From positions 41,105 through 105,104 of the forward strand of contig RPFO01002046.1 of the NCBI GenBank assembly GCA_009746045.1: a stretch of 64,000 nt of DNA. The letters run 5' to 3'. Positions 1-9,500 of the stretch are shown here, piece by piece. How positions within the stretch are numbered: the first letter of the stretch is position 1; the number at the start of each line of letters is the position of its first letter. Origin of the DNA: Mesostigma viride (Eukaryota > Streptophyta > Mesostigmatophyceae > Mesostigmatales > Mesostigmataceae). The position numbers were made by a program, and so were the translations under genes. The notes beneath the pieces are model-generated. The model did not search any database, was not told where the DNA came from, and was given only the letters and a program-made list of their open reading frames with translations.

Positions 1-1536
1 CAATGAAGGTGCACCACGCCGTCTTCTTCCAGGTACAGGGCAACACAGAGACCTGGTTGTCCTACCGGACCACGGAGTCCCAAAAGACGCCGTGGCAGCC
101 CGCGGGGACTCGACAGGAAGGCGCGCCACGGTGCGGGAAGGCGATGACACAGCCATACAGGTTTGATGCGGAGGGGCGGCCGCTGTTTGGCGTCCGACTT
201 GTGGATCCAGACCGCATTCCGATGTTGCAGGACACCCCAGCCTTCGCACCATTGAACATGGAGTTTCTGGGGAAGGAGCTGGAGTCGATCAAAACAAGGG
301 TCGAGAAGTTGCCCCATGGCATCTGGCAGTGGTACTTTCCGCCCGACACCATCAAGCCAAACAAGGCCTTTTTTCGCAAGTCAAGTCCCACATGCCCCTG
401 AGGAGGTGCCTGAGGAGTGGCGCCCTTTGCCGTGGCCATCTCGCGCGGACATCTCCGCCCTGCGTGAGCACGATGCAGCGCCTGAACCACCACCGACGCA
501 AGAAGAGCACTTCATGGCGTTGGTCGACGCAGAGGCGGTGCGCGTCACCCCGCTGGTAGACCGAGTTCGTCATGATGGCCACACACAGCAGGAATGGGCG
601 GCAGAAGACAGGGCCATGGCAGCCAAGGTCGCTTACTTGAAGCGCATGCAAGGCGTTGAGAAAGGCTCCGCTGTTCTATACTGGCACCCTTCAGCTGGTA
701 TTCTCTGCAACTCGAAGCTCACGTGGACTCCAGTCCTCGTTGGCATCATCAAGGAGGTGGTTGCGAAGGAGGATGGCGGCCAACCTTCTATTGAGCTCTT
801 TGTATACCGCGCTAAGCATTTGCATGACACGTGGCACCCGTGGAATACAGACATTGCGCAATGGCCCCATCCGCCAACCACTGCGGCGCACACGGTGATC
901 ATCACCGCCTCAGACCTCGTCTTGACACAAGTGGTGGGCAAGCGAGGTCAGCCGCCCCATGGAGTCTCCTTGGGTGCGAACGAAAAGCTCACCAAGGAGT
1001 GCCTAAAGGCGCTGAAGGAGGTGCCCTATGACGCGGAACACCCGGTCGTGAAGTGGCAAGATGCTGAATGCTCGAAGGGCATCGTCGGCATGGCGAAGGC
1101 ATGCTGGGAAGGCGTAACGCTGCAGGTCAAGAGTGGCAGCCGCAACCTCGTAGGGCAAGTCGTGTGTCATTGGGCGTCGGAGCGTGTGACATCCGCGGAC
1201 GGTCGCACCGAAAGCCGGGACGGCAGGTACCATGGTCGTGTCGCTGTTGTCGACACGCAAAACGACATGGTAGCCATGTACTGGGGTGCCCGTTGGGAGG
1301 AGGACGCGGTTTCTTGCGTGCCTCTCCACGAGCTGGAGGCACAGATCTGCGGGTGCCCCGGTGTGGTCGTCCCTGCGTTGCAAGCGCCGGATATCACCCT
1401 GGCCGAGGCTCGATTGCGCGAGATGGTTCCACCCAGCGACGTTGTGGCGGAGAACAACAACGCAGGCGCCTCCCGGCGTCGGAAGCGAGCGCTCATCCTT
1501 GCCGATGACGATGACGACGACGACGACGACTGCTGA
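1..1536 (+). CDS. Partial unrecognised protein with Asp-rich tail, left flank
   Basis: The coding signal runs from the window edge to a stop at 1534-1536 and shows in two overlapping frames (3-401 and 316-1536), so the gene is interrupted or spliced. The downstream part is about 400 residues. It has a Pro/Glu-rich stretch near its start, a central soluble region with Trp and Gly motifs, and a C-terminus of nine consecutive Asp residues followed by Cys. I do not recognise a family. It lies outside the virus-like insert and is followed by CTG-rich microsatellite. It could be a host gene or the tail of a transposon ORF; the true start lies upstream of the window. Confidence 0.45.
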
Positions 1537-1544
1537 AGCGCAAG

Positions 1545-1960
1545 CAGCGTTGTTGTCATTGAGCTGCTCATGTGCTGCTGCTGCTGCTGTGCTGCCATGC
1601 TATTGCTGCTGCATTGCTGCCGTACTGCTGCTGTGCTATTGTGCTGATGTGTTGCTGCATTGCTGCCGTGCCGCTGATGTATTGCTGTCGTGCTGCTGTG
1701 TTGATGCACTGCTGCATTGCTGCCGTGCTGCTGAGCTAGTACTGCCTATTAGTGAATTTCCTATCAATGGACTATAGTCCACTGATAGGAAATTCAGGAA
1801 TCGGCATACTAAGTTGCTGCTGCGCTGACTTGTGCTCCTGCTATGCGGCCGTGTTGATGTGCTACAGTTGTGCTGCTGCTGTGCTACGGTCATGCTGCTG
1901 CTGTGTTGCTGGGCTGATGTGTTGTTGCATTGATGTAGTGGCTATTGTTCCGCTACTACA
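1545..1960. repeat. Degenerate CTG/TGC-rich microsatellite tract
   Basis: About 400 bp are dominated by imperfect CTG, TGC and TTG triplets, interrupted by a short palindrome (1754-1795). Open frames across it are Cys/Leu/Ser-rich or Gln/His-rich low-complexity readings of the repeat and are not called as genes. Confidence 0.75.
1754..1795. repeat. 42-nt near-perfect palindrome inside the CTG tract
   Basis: The sequence beginning GAATTTCCTATCA and ending TGATAGGAAATTC is self-complementary around ACTATAGT, with a single mismatched pair. Its AT-rich composition differs from the surrounding CTG repeat, which suggests an inserted piece or a cruciform-forming site. No function is assigned. Confidence 0.7.
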
Positions 1961-2818
1961 ATTTGCTACTGATGCCGCTGCTGGTGCTTTTTTGCATGTC
2001 AGTGCCCGCTATGTTCACACCACTGTTGCCGCGGTTGGTATCGCGTGATTTCCACCGGTTGTGCGTTGACATGTGTTACTCATGCATTTGCCCCTATATT
2101 TGGTAGCACGCGGTTTCGCGTTAGTTAGGTGCAGACAGCTGCATGTAGACAAACATCTTGTTTAAGTCGGTCAATTAACTGTTCTTGACGCATCATGGTC
2201 CAAGTCGACCGACCTGTAGGGACCAGTAGAGCAATTGTCTAGGAGAAAGAGCGTGATCGCTGCAGAAGCCGCGTGGCAGCCGTGGCTGTACCTGTAGTAC
2301 GACCTGCATATATATTCATTGAGAATGATAGATACCTGCATATATATGGATACTGTATTTGGATACTGGGTTGTTTATCAATTCTGGTTTTAATTTATTT
2401 AGTGTACCTGGTGTTGGCATGCCAACTCAGTGCTAAACTACTTTATGCACAATGATGCAACTTGATGCTATAGTGACGTGCCACGATGTAACTTTATTAA
2501 CTTCACCATTAGTCATGGGGTCAATAGGATTGCTCATTATGCCATGTTAACATGAACCATGGGTTACGTAATAGTGAAAACAGTAATCATGATGCTCCAC
2601 TTGAAGTCTCCAACATGGTCATGTTTGGAATTTTATTGATCATATTCACAATATATGAAAAGAGACAACAAACGTGGAAGCATGGCACGCCGAGGCCGAT
2701 AATATATGTGTGAAATATGAAAAGAGACAACATCTTTGGCAAGCATGATCATATTATGCTTGCCAAACATATTAATGATATCGACCATGTCCAGAAACCA
2801 TGTTTGCCAATGGTGCAT
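1961..2818. other. AT-rich gene-free left flank with a hairpin
   Basis: No convincing gene is seen in this stretch. It holds a perfect 11-bp stem hairpin at 2736-2766 (TTGGCAAGCAT with its complement, 9-nt loop) and two copies of a GAAAAGAGACAACA word near 2657 and 2718. Base composition is clearly lower in GC than the virus-like DNA that starts near 2819, which supports placing the insert boundary there. Confidence 0.55.
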
Positions 2819-2854
2819 TTAGGATACATTTGAAGCCGTGCAAATGTATCCTAA
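2819..2854. repeat. Perfect 14-bp inverted repeat at the left edge of the virus-like insert
   Basis: TTAGGATACATTTG at 2819-2832 and its exact complement at 2841-2854 flank an 8-nt loop. The hairpin sits at the change from AT-rich flank to dense virus-like coding DNA. The first open frame of the insert begins directly after it and has no plausible start codon, as if a gene had been cut there. It could be an end structure of the inserted DNA or an unrelated hairpin. Confidence 0.6.
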
Positions 2855-3373
2855 TCCGGTAAAACCACCCAGAAGGAGGTCACAACGCTTTCCAAGCGCC
2901 AGACGCGGTCCGGGCGTTCTGTCAAGGCCCCGGAACGATACGAACCCGACGAGATACCCGTGGACGATTTCGGGGACGGGGACTACGAGTCCGACGATCC
3001 GGAGGGGGACCGGATCCGAGACGAAGACATCACGGACGAAGAAGAGGACGACGAGGAAGATGAGGACGACGATTCGTACGATAGCAGTTTCATCGACGAC
3101 GACGAAGAGGGCTGCTCGACGAGGATGGCGACCGACGCCGACGAAGGCGAACTGACGGGGACGGAGACCGAGGAGGACGACGAAGACGTGCCTCTCGAGT
3201 CGGACTCTGACGAGTCGGAGTACCAATCAGAGGAAGAAGTGGAACAGAAACGACAGGTGAAGAAGACTACCGCACCAAAGAAGGCCGCGAGTGGATCGAA
3301 GAGGAAGGCACCCTCGGGCAAGGCAGATGGCGAGACGTTTGTCGCGTTCGTGCGCCCCAGGATCGTGAAGTAA
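2855..3373 (+). CDS. C-terminal part of a highly acidic protein at the insert edge
   Basis: The open frame begins right after the edge hairpin and has no clear ATG; an internal GTG lies at 2960. It encodes about 170 residues: a basic stretch (KRQTRSGRSVKAPERYEPDE), then a long Asp/Glu/Ser-rich acidic region, then a Lys/Ala/Pro-rich basic tail ending VAFVRPRIVK. Such charge-segregated tails occur in nucleic-acid-binding or chromatin-associated proteins, but no domain is recognised. It converges with the minus-strand gene that ends at 3376, only 2 bp away. The fragment appears cut at the insert boundary. Confidence 0.5.
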   Translation, partial: SGKTTQKEVTTLSKRQTRSGRSVKAPERYEPDEIPVDDFGDGDYESDDPEGDRIRDEDITDEEEDDEEDEDDDSYDSSFIDDDEEGCSTRMATDADEGELTGTETEEDDEDVPLESDSDESEYQSEEEVEQKRQVKKTTAPKKAASGSKRKAPSGKADGETFVAFVRPRIVK

Positions 3374-3375
3374 AC

Positions 3376-4753
3376 TCAAGCGCCGTATTGGTAGTTTTCG
3401 TACACGACGCCATCGGATTCCACCCCTCCCTGATTGATATTCGGGATATACAGCGGGTTTTTGTTAAGCGTCGCGTACGCCAGACGTTCGGACGCGGCCG
3501 TGACCACCTTCTCGAAATCGCCGACGCCGAGACGGACGGGGCGTTCGACGCGCAATCCTTCCCCGCCCGCCCGCGCACGATCGACGAGCCCGCCGATTTC
3601 CGCCGCCGCGTGGCGGACGGCACGGAGCTGACATTCCGTGATGTCGCGCACTCTCGTGTTCTCCATGAAATCGCCGTACATCAACTTACCGTCGAGGCTT
3701 TCCTTCAAGACCGCGAGGTTCTTAAACACACGCGGCTCTTGCGTCCTCGTATGATTGTTCAGCTCCGGTTCCGAGTGGAGCCCCTGGCTCTTGTTTTCGT
3801 CATGTGCGTTCGGTACGATGGTTTCGTGCGTGCGCTCGTTCGCGGGGACGCGAGGGAGGACATTGTAGGCCCCGATCGCGACGGGCTGCTGGAACGGCGC
3901 TTCGGCCGGCGCCATGTGCGCGTTATCGATGACACTCGCCCTCCGGGCGTCCACCCTCGTGAATTCTTGCATGTCCGTCCACCTGGTCCCGTTTTCGGAC
4001 CCCCCGGCGCGTCACGCACCGGATCGGCGTAGGAAAGCGGGATGCTGCGTTCGGGTAGCACGGTCGTTTTGAGGGTGTTCGGAGTATCCCCTCTGTCGTT
4101 GTTTTCGACCTCGGTATTGGGAGCCCTCTCCTCAACACCTGCCCTGTTGGCTCGATTCAACGGGTCGAGGATGACCATCCGGTTCTGCAATTGGGCCTCT
4201 TGCTCGGTCTGTTTTCGTACCATGATCTGGTCCTCGACCTGCGTCCAGTTCTTGGACAAGATCTCGGTCGACTCGTGCATGTGTGTGTCGCGCCCCCCCT
4301 GGGCCGCAAACACCTCCTGCATGCCGAACCTCCTGTCCGGCCCCGCCTCTCCCACCATTTGGGCGACCTCTTGGACGGGCTTTGACGACCACGGTTCGGG
4401 ACCCGGGATCTTTGTGACCAGCGAGTCGAACTTCACGGGCGCGCACGTCATCGTCAAGAACTCCGTCTGGGGCATGTACCCCTTCGGCGGCTCAACATGC
4501 ATGTTTATTTTAGAAGTGTTCCTTCCATACCCTAGATTCGCTCTCATAGTGGGTGCCGTTACGTAATCAGGCGGCGCGGGGCCGTACCCGCCCCTCGTCG
4601 TGTACATGGGCACGGGTTCGTACCCCTCGACTCTGTCGGCACCATCGGTTTAGAAGCTAGTACTACGTCTTCCCCGACCACGTCCCTCGCGGGAGGCGGG
4701 GCGGGGCGCATAAGAAAGCCTGTCAACGCGACAATGGAAATAGAGGCAAGCAT
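3376..4753 (-). pseudogene. Virus-like membrane-anchored virion-type protein, broken
   Basis: A coding region of about 460 residues reads through more than one frame on the minus strand; it looks broken about twice. The N-terminal part starts at 4753 with a hydrophobic anchor (MLASISIVALTGFLM) followed by a Pro-rich stretch. The rest is soluble, Asn/Glu/Arg-rich and ends GVVYENYQYGA. Short anchored proteins with long disordered bodies are common among giant-virus virion proteins, which is an inference from architecture only. It is followed on the same strand direction by a run of small genes (4808-6455). Confidence 0.5.
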
Positions 4754-4807
4754 TCAATTCTTTATTCATAATAATACAACAACACAATTATGGTGCAAGC
4801 ACTCAAA

Positions 4808-5146
4808 CTAAATGGGTAACCTACACGGCTCTGGCCTGAGTGCGCTGGTGACGATCGGGAACTCTAGGTACCTATCGGACCGTTTCATGTCTTCCCAGTA
4901 CATGTGGAGGTACGGCGCCGTGACGCGATCGTCGACGGTGATGGCTTTGTTGAAGTTTGCGGCGTGGACACCGCCCTTGAGTCTCATGCATTCCAAGGAC
5001 GGGTCGAGCCTCGCGCCCAGCGTGAGGAAGGATTGAACGTGGTCCTGGGTGACCGGGAACGAAACGTTGTTGTCGAGGACCTTGTCCAACGTCTTTCCAA
5101 TCTCCTCCTTGACCCCGTTTTCGGTGATGATGATCGCGGATGACAT
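4808..5146 (-). CDS. Unrecognised 112-aa protein, first of a minus-strand gene run
   Basis: The open frame starts MSSAIIITENG and ends ALRPEPCRLPI. It has no membrane segment and no recognised domain. Its ATG is preceded 8-12 nt upstream by TAGTA (minus strand, 5154-5158), a word also found just before three other genes of this insert. It lies 17 bp from the next gene (5164-5376). Size and context fit a small virion or accessory protein, but no function can be assigned. Confidence 0.55.
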   Translation of the reverse strand: MSSAIIITENGVKEEIGKTLDKVLDNNVSFPVTQDHVQSFLTLGARLDPSLECMRLKGGVHAANFNKAITVDDRVTAPYLHMYWEDMKRSDRYLEFPIVTSALRPEPCRLPI

Positions 5147-5163
5147 GGATTCGTACTATTGGT

Positions 5164-5376
5164 TTAGAATATATGCGGGCCCAAGACCATCCTCTCCTCT
5201 GGCCTGGCGTCGAAATTGATCGGGATCACAGGCGGGATGGGCAGTGTCTTTCGTTCCATGACGTAATACTCCGGACACGCCAAGTCCCATACGGGTTGCC
5301 ACCGGACCCAGCGTATCCATTCCGCCGCGGAGACAAGCACCATGAAAAGGAACACCAACACGACCGGTGCTGACAT
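5164..5376 (-). CDS. Small single-pass membrane protein (70 aa)
   Basis: A hydrophobic N-terminal segment (APVVLVFLFMVLVSAAEW) is followed by a Trp/Arg-rich stretch and a Pro-rich soluble tail. This fits an N-terminally anchored virion or membrane protein. Two TAGTA words lie within 25 nt upstream of its ATG on the minus strand (5387-5391 and 5396-5400). It is close-packed between neighbours of the same orientation. No family is recognised. Confidence 0.6.
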   Translation of the reverse strand: MSAPVVLVFLFMVLVSAAEWIRWVRWQPVWDLACPEYYVMERKTLPIPPVIPINFDARPEERMVLGPHIF

Positions 5377-5397
5377 GTTCGCTGCATACTAAGAGTA

Positions 5398-5916
5398 CTA
5401 GGAGATATTCTCCCCTCCTAGCCGGCTCAGTATTTCGATACGAGCGGCCGCACGGAGCAGAGGGGGGACGTTATTCATGACGTAGTTCTCGACGCCCTTG
5501 GAAGTCTTCGGAAGAGGCGGTCCGGAAGCCAGGACTTCGTTCAGGGACTCTCTCTCTTCGCGTCGTAACTCGTCAGGAAGTTCTCGAAGAACTGCGCACA
5601 TCTTGGCCTTGCACACGCCGTCCGATATAAGATGGAACCATGCGTTATGCCACGCGGCGTCTCGCGAAAGAACGTACACGGTGTCGTTCTGGCCGTCGAT
5701 CTCTTTATTCGCGACCCGTCGTCCGAGATCGTAATAGAACAGCGTGTCCGCGGCCTCCTTGATCATGGAGTCCGATCTCATCACCTCGCACCCCGTCGGA
5801 ACCGGCCCCTCGTACGCCTTCCCGCAGTACCCGACCACCGTGCACCGGCTCGTGTCGATGCAACACGCGTCTTTCGCGCATTGATCGAGGTCCACAAACA
5901 CCCATACACGCGGCAT
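5398..5916 (-). CDS. PIN/NYN-like protein, possible ribonuclease fold (172 aa)
   Basis: The chosen start is the ATG at 5916 (MPRVWVFVDLDQC), because the upstream in-frame extension is unlike protein. The pattern is a beta strand ending in an acidic pair (VFVDLDQ), later KEAADTLFYYDLGRRV, then DTVYVLSRDAAWHN. This resembles PIN/NYN-type nuclease folds, in which spaced Asp residues after strands bind metal. The C-terminal half is helical and charged. The assignment rests on pattern only. If right, it would act on RNA. It sits in a tight run of minus-strand genes. Confidence 0.5.
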   Translation of the reverse strand: MPRVWVFVDLDQCAKDACCIDTSRCTVVGYCGKAYEGPVPTGCEVMRSDSMIKEAADTLFYYDLGRRVANKEIDGQNDTVYVLSRDAAWHNAWFHLISDGVCKAKMCAVLRELPDELRREERESLNEVLASGPPLPKTSKGVENYVMNNVPPLLRAAARIEILSRLGGENIS

Positions 5917-5969
5917 GCTGTATGATATGATGCCTGCCGAAAAAAAAAACGAAATCTCCGGCGCACGAA

Positions 5970-6455
5970 TCACTCCTCGGAAAACGCGATCTCTCCGTCG
6001 ACGTACGCCTTCCACAATTTGCGCTTGTTCTCGGCGGTGTTGTCGAGAGATTGGGCAGTGAGCTGCCTCAGGGTCCAATCTCCGGCCTTCTTGAGCACGT
6101 CTTTGTACGCCACGGACGGTCGCACGTCCGTCTTCGCTGTCTTCTTCGACCCGGGGTTCGCCTCGTCGTCTATCAACTGAAACGACTCGGGGTTCAGATC
6201 GATGTACAACTTCTTCGTCATGTCGACCCACTCGGTCACGTGCCCGTGAGCCTTCTGACCGGCGAGGTGCTTCGACTTGGACACGTACTCGCCGGTCTTC
6301 TCGTTCTTCACGAGGTCATCCTTCTTCAGACGGTTCGTGGTCATCATGGCGGCGTCGTGGAAGACCTGGGACTTGCTTCCGTACCTGTGGACCGGCATGG
6401 GAAACGCTTTATCATACGTCTCCAGATTTTCGTTCGTCCGGCGAACGCGCACCAT
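5970..6455 (-). CDS. Conserved giant-virus-type small basic protein (161 aa)
   Basis: The protein begins MVRVRRTNENL and has the core VFHDAAMMTT followed by LKKDDLVKN, then G-x-YVSKSKH and AGQKAHG. This closely follows a pattern I know from small conserved Nucleocytoviricota proteins (K.DL.KN..G..VSK.KH..G.KA). Function in those viruses is not known to me; basic charge suggests nucleic acid or virion core association. The rest is soluble, with an acidic end. It is one of the better indicators that this insert derives from a giant virus. Confidence 0.65.
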   Translation of the reverse strand: MVRVRRTNENLETYDKAFPMPVHRYGSKSQVFHDAAMMTTNRLKKDDLVKNEKTGEYVSKSKHLAGQKAHGHVTEWVDMTKKLYIDLNPESFQLIDDEANPGSKKTAKTDVRPSVAYKDVLKKAGDWTLRQLTAQSLDNTAENKRKLWKAYVDGEIAFSEE

Positions 6456-6485
6456 TTTCGAACCGTAGCGTGGGGACCCGGCGCC

Positions 6486-6599
6486 ATGTTCATTTTCTCC
6501 GTGGTCTGCACGATCGTGTCCGCTTACTTGTTTTGGTCGGCCTTCCGGCCCGATGAGCCGGCCGAGGAGGACGGGAGTGACGAAAGCAGCGAGGAGTAA
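6486..6599 (+). CDS. Tiny membrane protein with acidic tail (37 aa)
   Basis: The reading MFIFSVVCTIVSAYLFW is a hydrophobic segment followed by an Asp/Glu/Ser-rich tail that ends in EE. It is divergent from the 6455 gene (30 bp apart) and overlaps the tail of the transposase gene on the other strand by 76 bp. The membrane-plus-acidic-tail pattern matches other small proteins of the insert, but the small size keeps confidence low. Confidence 0.4.
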   Translation: MFIFSVVCTIVSAYLFWSAFRPDEPAEEDGSDESSEE

Positions 6600-9500
6600 A
6601 CGGACGGAATCGCGACCACCTCGTCGTCCCTGATCGATATATTCTTCTTGGCCCGGAACGTTTTCAGCGGGTCCTTGTCGTCCGTGCTCTTCACGACCGC
6701 CGCGATGAACTGCCTCGTGGCCGCGACTGGATCTCGTTCCTTGTCGAGCACTCTGCGAACGGGTTCCATGTTATTGTTTTTCTCCGCGCGCTTGGCCGCT
6801 CTCGCCTGGACGTACTCCATTCGATGCTTTTCGTTGTCCTCTTGACGCTTGGCCGCGTTCTCGTTTTGCAAATTGACGGCCTCCCTGCTCGGCCGGATCC
6901 GGCTTATCAGGGCCCTGTACTTTTGTTTGTCCCGGTCGAGGATTACGCTCACCCACGGATCGTGCTTGCTCTCCCCGGCTTCGGGTTCGTCCGCGATGGT
7001 GGCGCTTTGCCATTTCTTCGCCCCGATCAGCGCCACGCGCACTTTCTCCCCCGCACGGTATTCCCAGGCCCGCTTTTGTCTGCATCCCGTGACAGCGCGA
7101 GACCCATTCGAACGGACGCTCCGTGTGAGTCTCTCTTTCGCGATCGTCCTCTGGTGATCGCTATCCGCGGTGTCCCTTCGGCACGTCCTCGTTACGGGGA
7201 TCTTCGCATCCATGCCTTCTCGATATTGCTTTCCAGGATAATCTTCTGTGACCGGTTTGGCTTTCGAGTAGTCGCGATACTCTTCCGGATTCTGCAACGA
7301 TTCGACGCGGGTGCGCACCTTCGAAGGATCCTGGTACTTCCCGTCCACGAACTGGGCCATGCAGCCGCGTCTGGGGGGTATGAAGACGTCCGCCTCGGTG
7401 GACGATGGCAGCGAAGGGGTCGCGCCCTTGATAGGCAGCGGGACGACGTTTTTCTCGATGGACCTGTACCCCGAACAGAGCATGTAGTTCTTGATGGCGT
7501 GAGGCCGGATGAGCACGTGGAAGGCGTTGATGATCACGTAGGACAGGTTCAGCCTCGTGCGCGGGACCCGCGACGCCTCGCGGCGAATGAACGTCTTTGC
7601 GGTGTTGAAAGAAAGCTCGATGGGGTTGTACTCCGGCGAGTACGGAGGAAGGAACAGCAGGGCGGGCTTTCGAGTAGCGTACGTCTTCCGCGTCGGGGGA
7701 TGCAGAACCCCGTCTCCTCCTCCCCTTTTCCTCAACAAGGTCGCGAACTCGCTCAACTCCCCCTCCGGAAAAACGGGGTCTCCTAAGTTGGCGTTTTTCT
7801 GTCGCTCATCGTCCGGAGGCTTTCCGTGGACCGACGCGCCGTCCATCACGATCGTCTTTCCCTGCACGAAACCGTCCGGCAACGCCTCTAAGAACCACCG
7901 GAACAGGCTCTTGGACACCCGCATGGGCGGCGCCCCGGCGTTCTTGTCTGCCAACTGACTTCGGGAAATCTGAATGGAAAGGACGGTTTCGCGTTTGAAA
8001 CGGATGACCTTGCCCAGTTTCTTCCACTGATCGTGGGCGATCTTCGTCCCGCTGAAACTCGTGTCCACCGTGGCAGGGTCGCCGTACTCCATCTTCCCGC
8101 CGTCCATCTCCTTCAGGTTCCCTTCCATCCACTTGGGATCTCCGCGGCAGTGATGGACGATGAACCATATATGAGCCGCGACGTCGAGCCCGTGCATGTC
8201 CGTCCTCGTGCCCGCCGAGTCGTTGACTCTCCACATCACGTTCAACGCCGCGTATATAGCGCGGGCCAATCTGTAGTCCGGGTCGATGTTCCTCTCCTTT
8301 CTGCTGACGTACTCGCGGTCGTACATGTACGAGTCGTCCGCGTCCGAAGAGAACATGTTGTCCAACTCGCGGTACCGGGGGTTGTCCTTGTCCCCGAAAA
8401 GGTCTCGCAGAATCTCCGCGTAGGAGCTCTTTCCGAAAAGGGCCACCAGCTTGTCGACCATCATCTGGACCCCACCCTGGATATCCTGGTCGTCATCCCG
8501 CGTCCCCGCCTTGTCGGGGTACGGAAGGAGTTTGCGACGGGCCTCTTCGACGGTGCGCGAGAGAAGACTGTGCACTTCGATGCGGTCGTCTCCCACTCGG
8601 AGCAAAGGGGTCTCGTTCACATACGTGATCCCAGGAGGGATGAACGGATGGCCCTTCTTGGCAGGGAAAATGTCGTCTCCGAACGTCCGTTGCCTCACGC
8701 TGTAGTTGTGCTTCTTGATGTATTCCAGCATGACGTAATCGTGGGCGGCGAGTCGCACGACAAACTGGATCTGCGACTCGGGGGTTTTCAGCGTGGATTC
8801 GTTCATGATCATGGTCCCGATCGTTTTCGCGAGCCGTTTCTCGTTCTTCACGACGAAGTGGGTCGCCGGATCGGGTAAAAACTGCCAGAACGTGTTCTCC
8901 ATGTCCGAGTTGCCGAACGCGCGCTTGTCGAGGCAAAGACACGCCGAACCATCGACGGTCTTTTGCTGCCAAAAGCTGGTCGGAAGCTCCTTTTGCATCG
9001 ACCCTTTCTGCTCCTTCTCCGGAAGGAGGAACCCGTCGTAATCTCCCTCGATGATGAAGTCGTAGAAGTCCGCCGACGCGTCCTCCTTGCGCACGAGGAA
9101 CGTGGAATTTAGGGCATCCTTCAATCTGCTCAGTTTCATATCCGACGGGTCGGACACAGGGTCTTTCGTCCTGCACCAGGAACCGATTACCAGCATCATC
9201 CCTTCCCACCACGGTTCGGACCTCAGCAGTTCCGCGGCTGCCTGTTCTGCGGGGCTCTTGGCGGGGTTCTGGTTGCTGATCCGGACGGGGATGGGGGGGA
9301 AAATGCGGAGGAAGAAGGCCGGACGGAGATCCCCTTTTTCATTTTCGGGCCATCGCATTGCGGCGAAAACGGTCGTTTTGGACGCCCGCTGCTCCCTTCG
9401 CCTCAGCTGCGGCTTCTCTCCCGGTCTGGTCCACGCTCGTACGGGGGCCATGTTCATGACCACGTGAAATTCGTCCACGAACACGCAATCCTCGGCAAAA

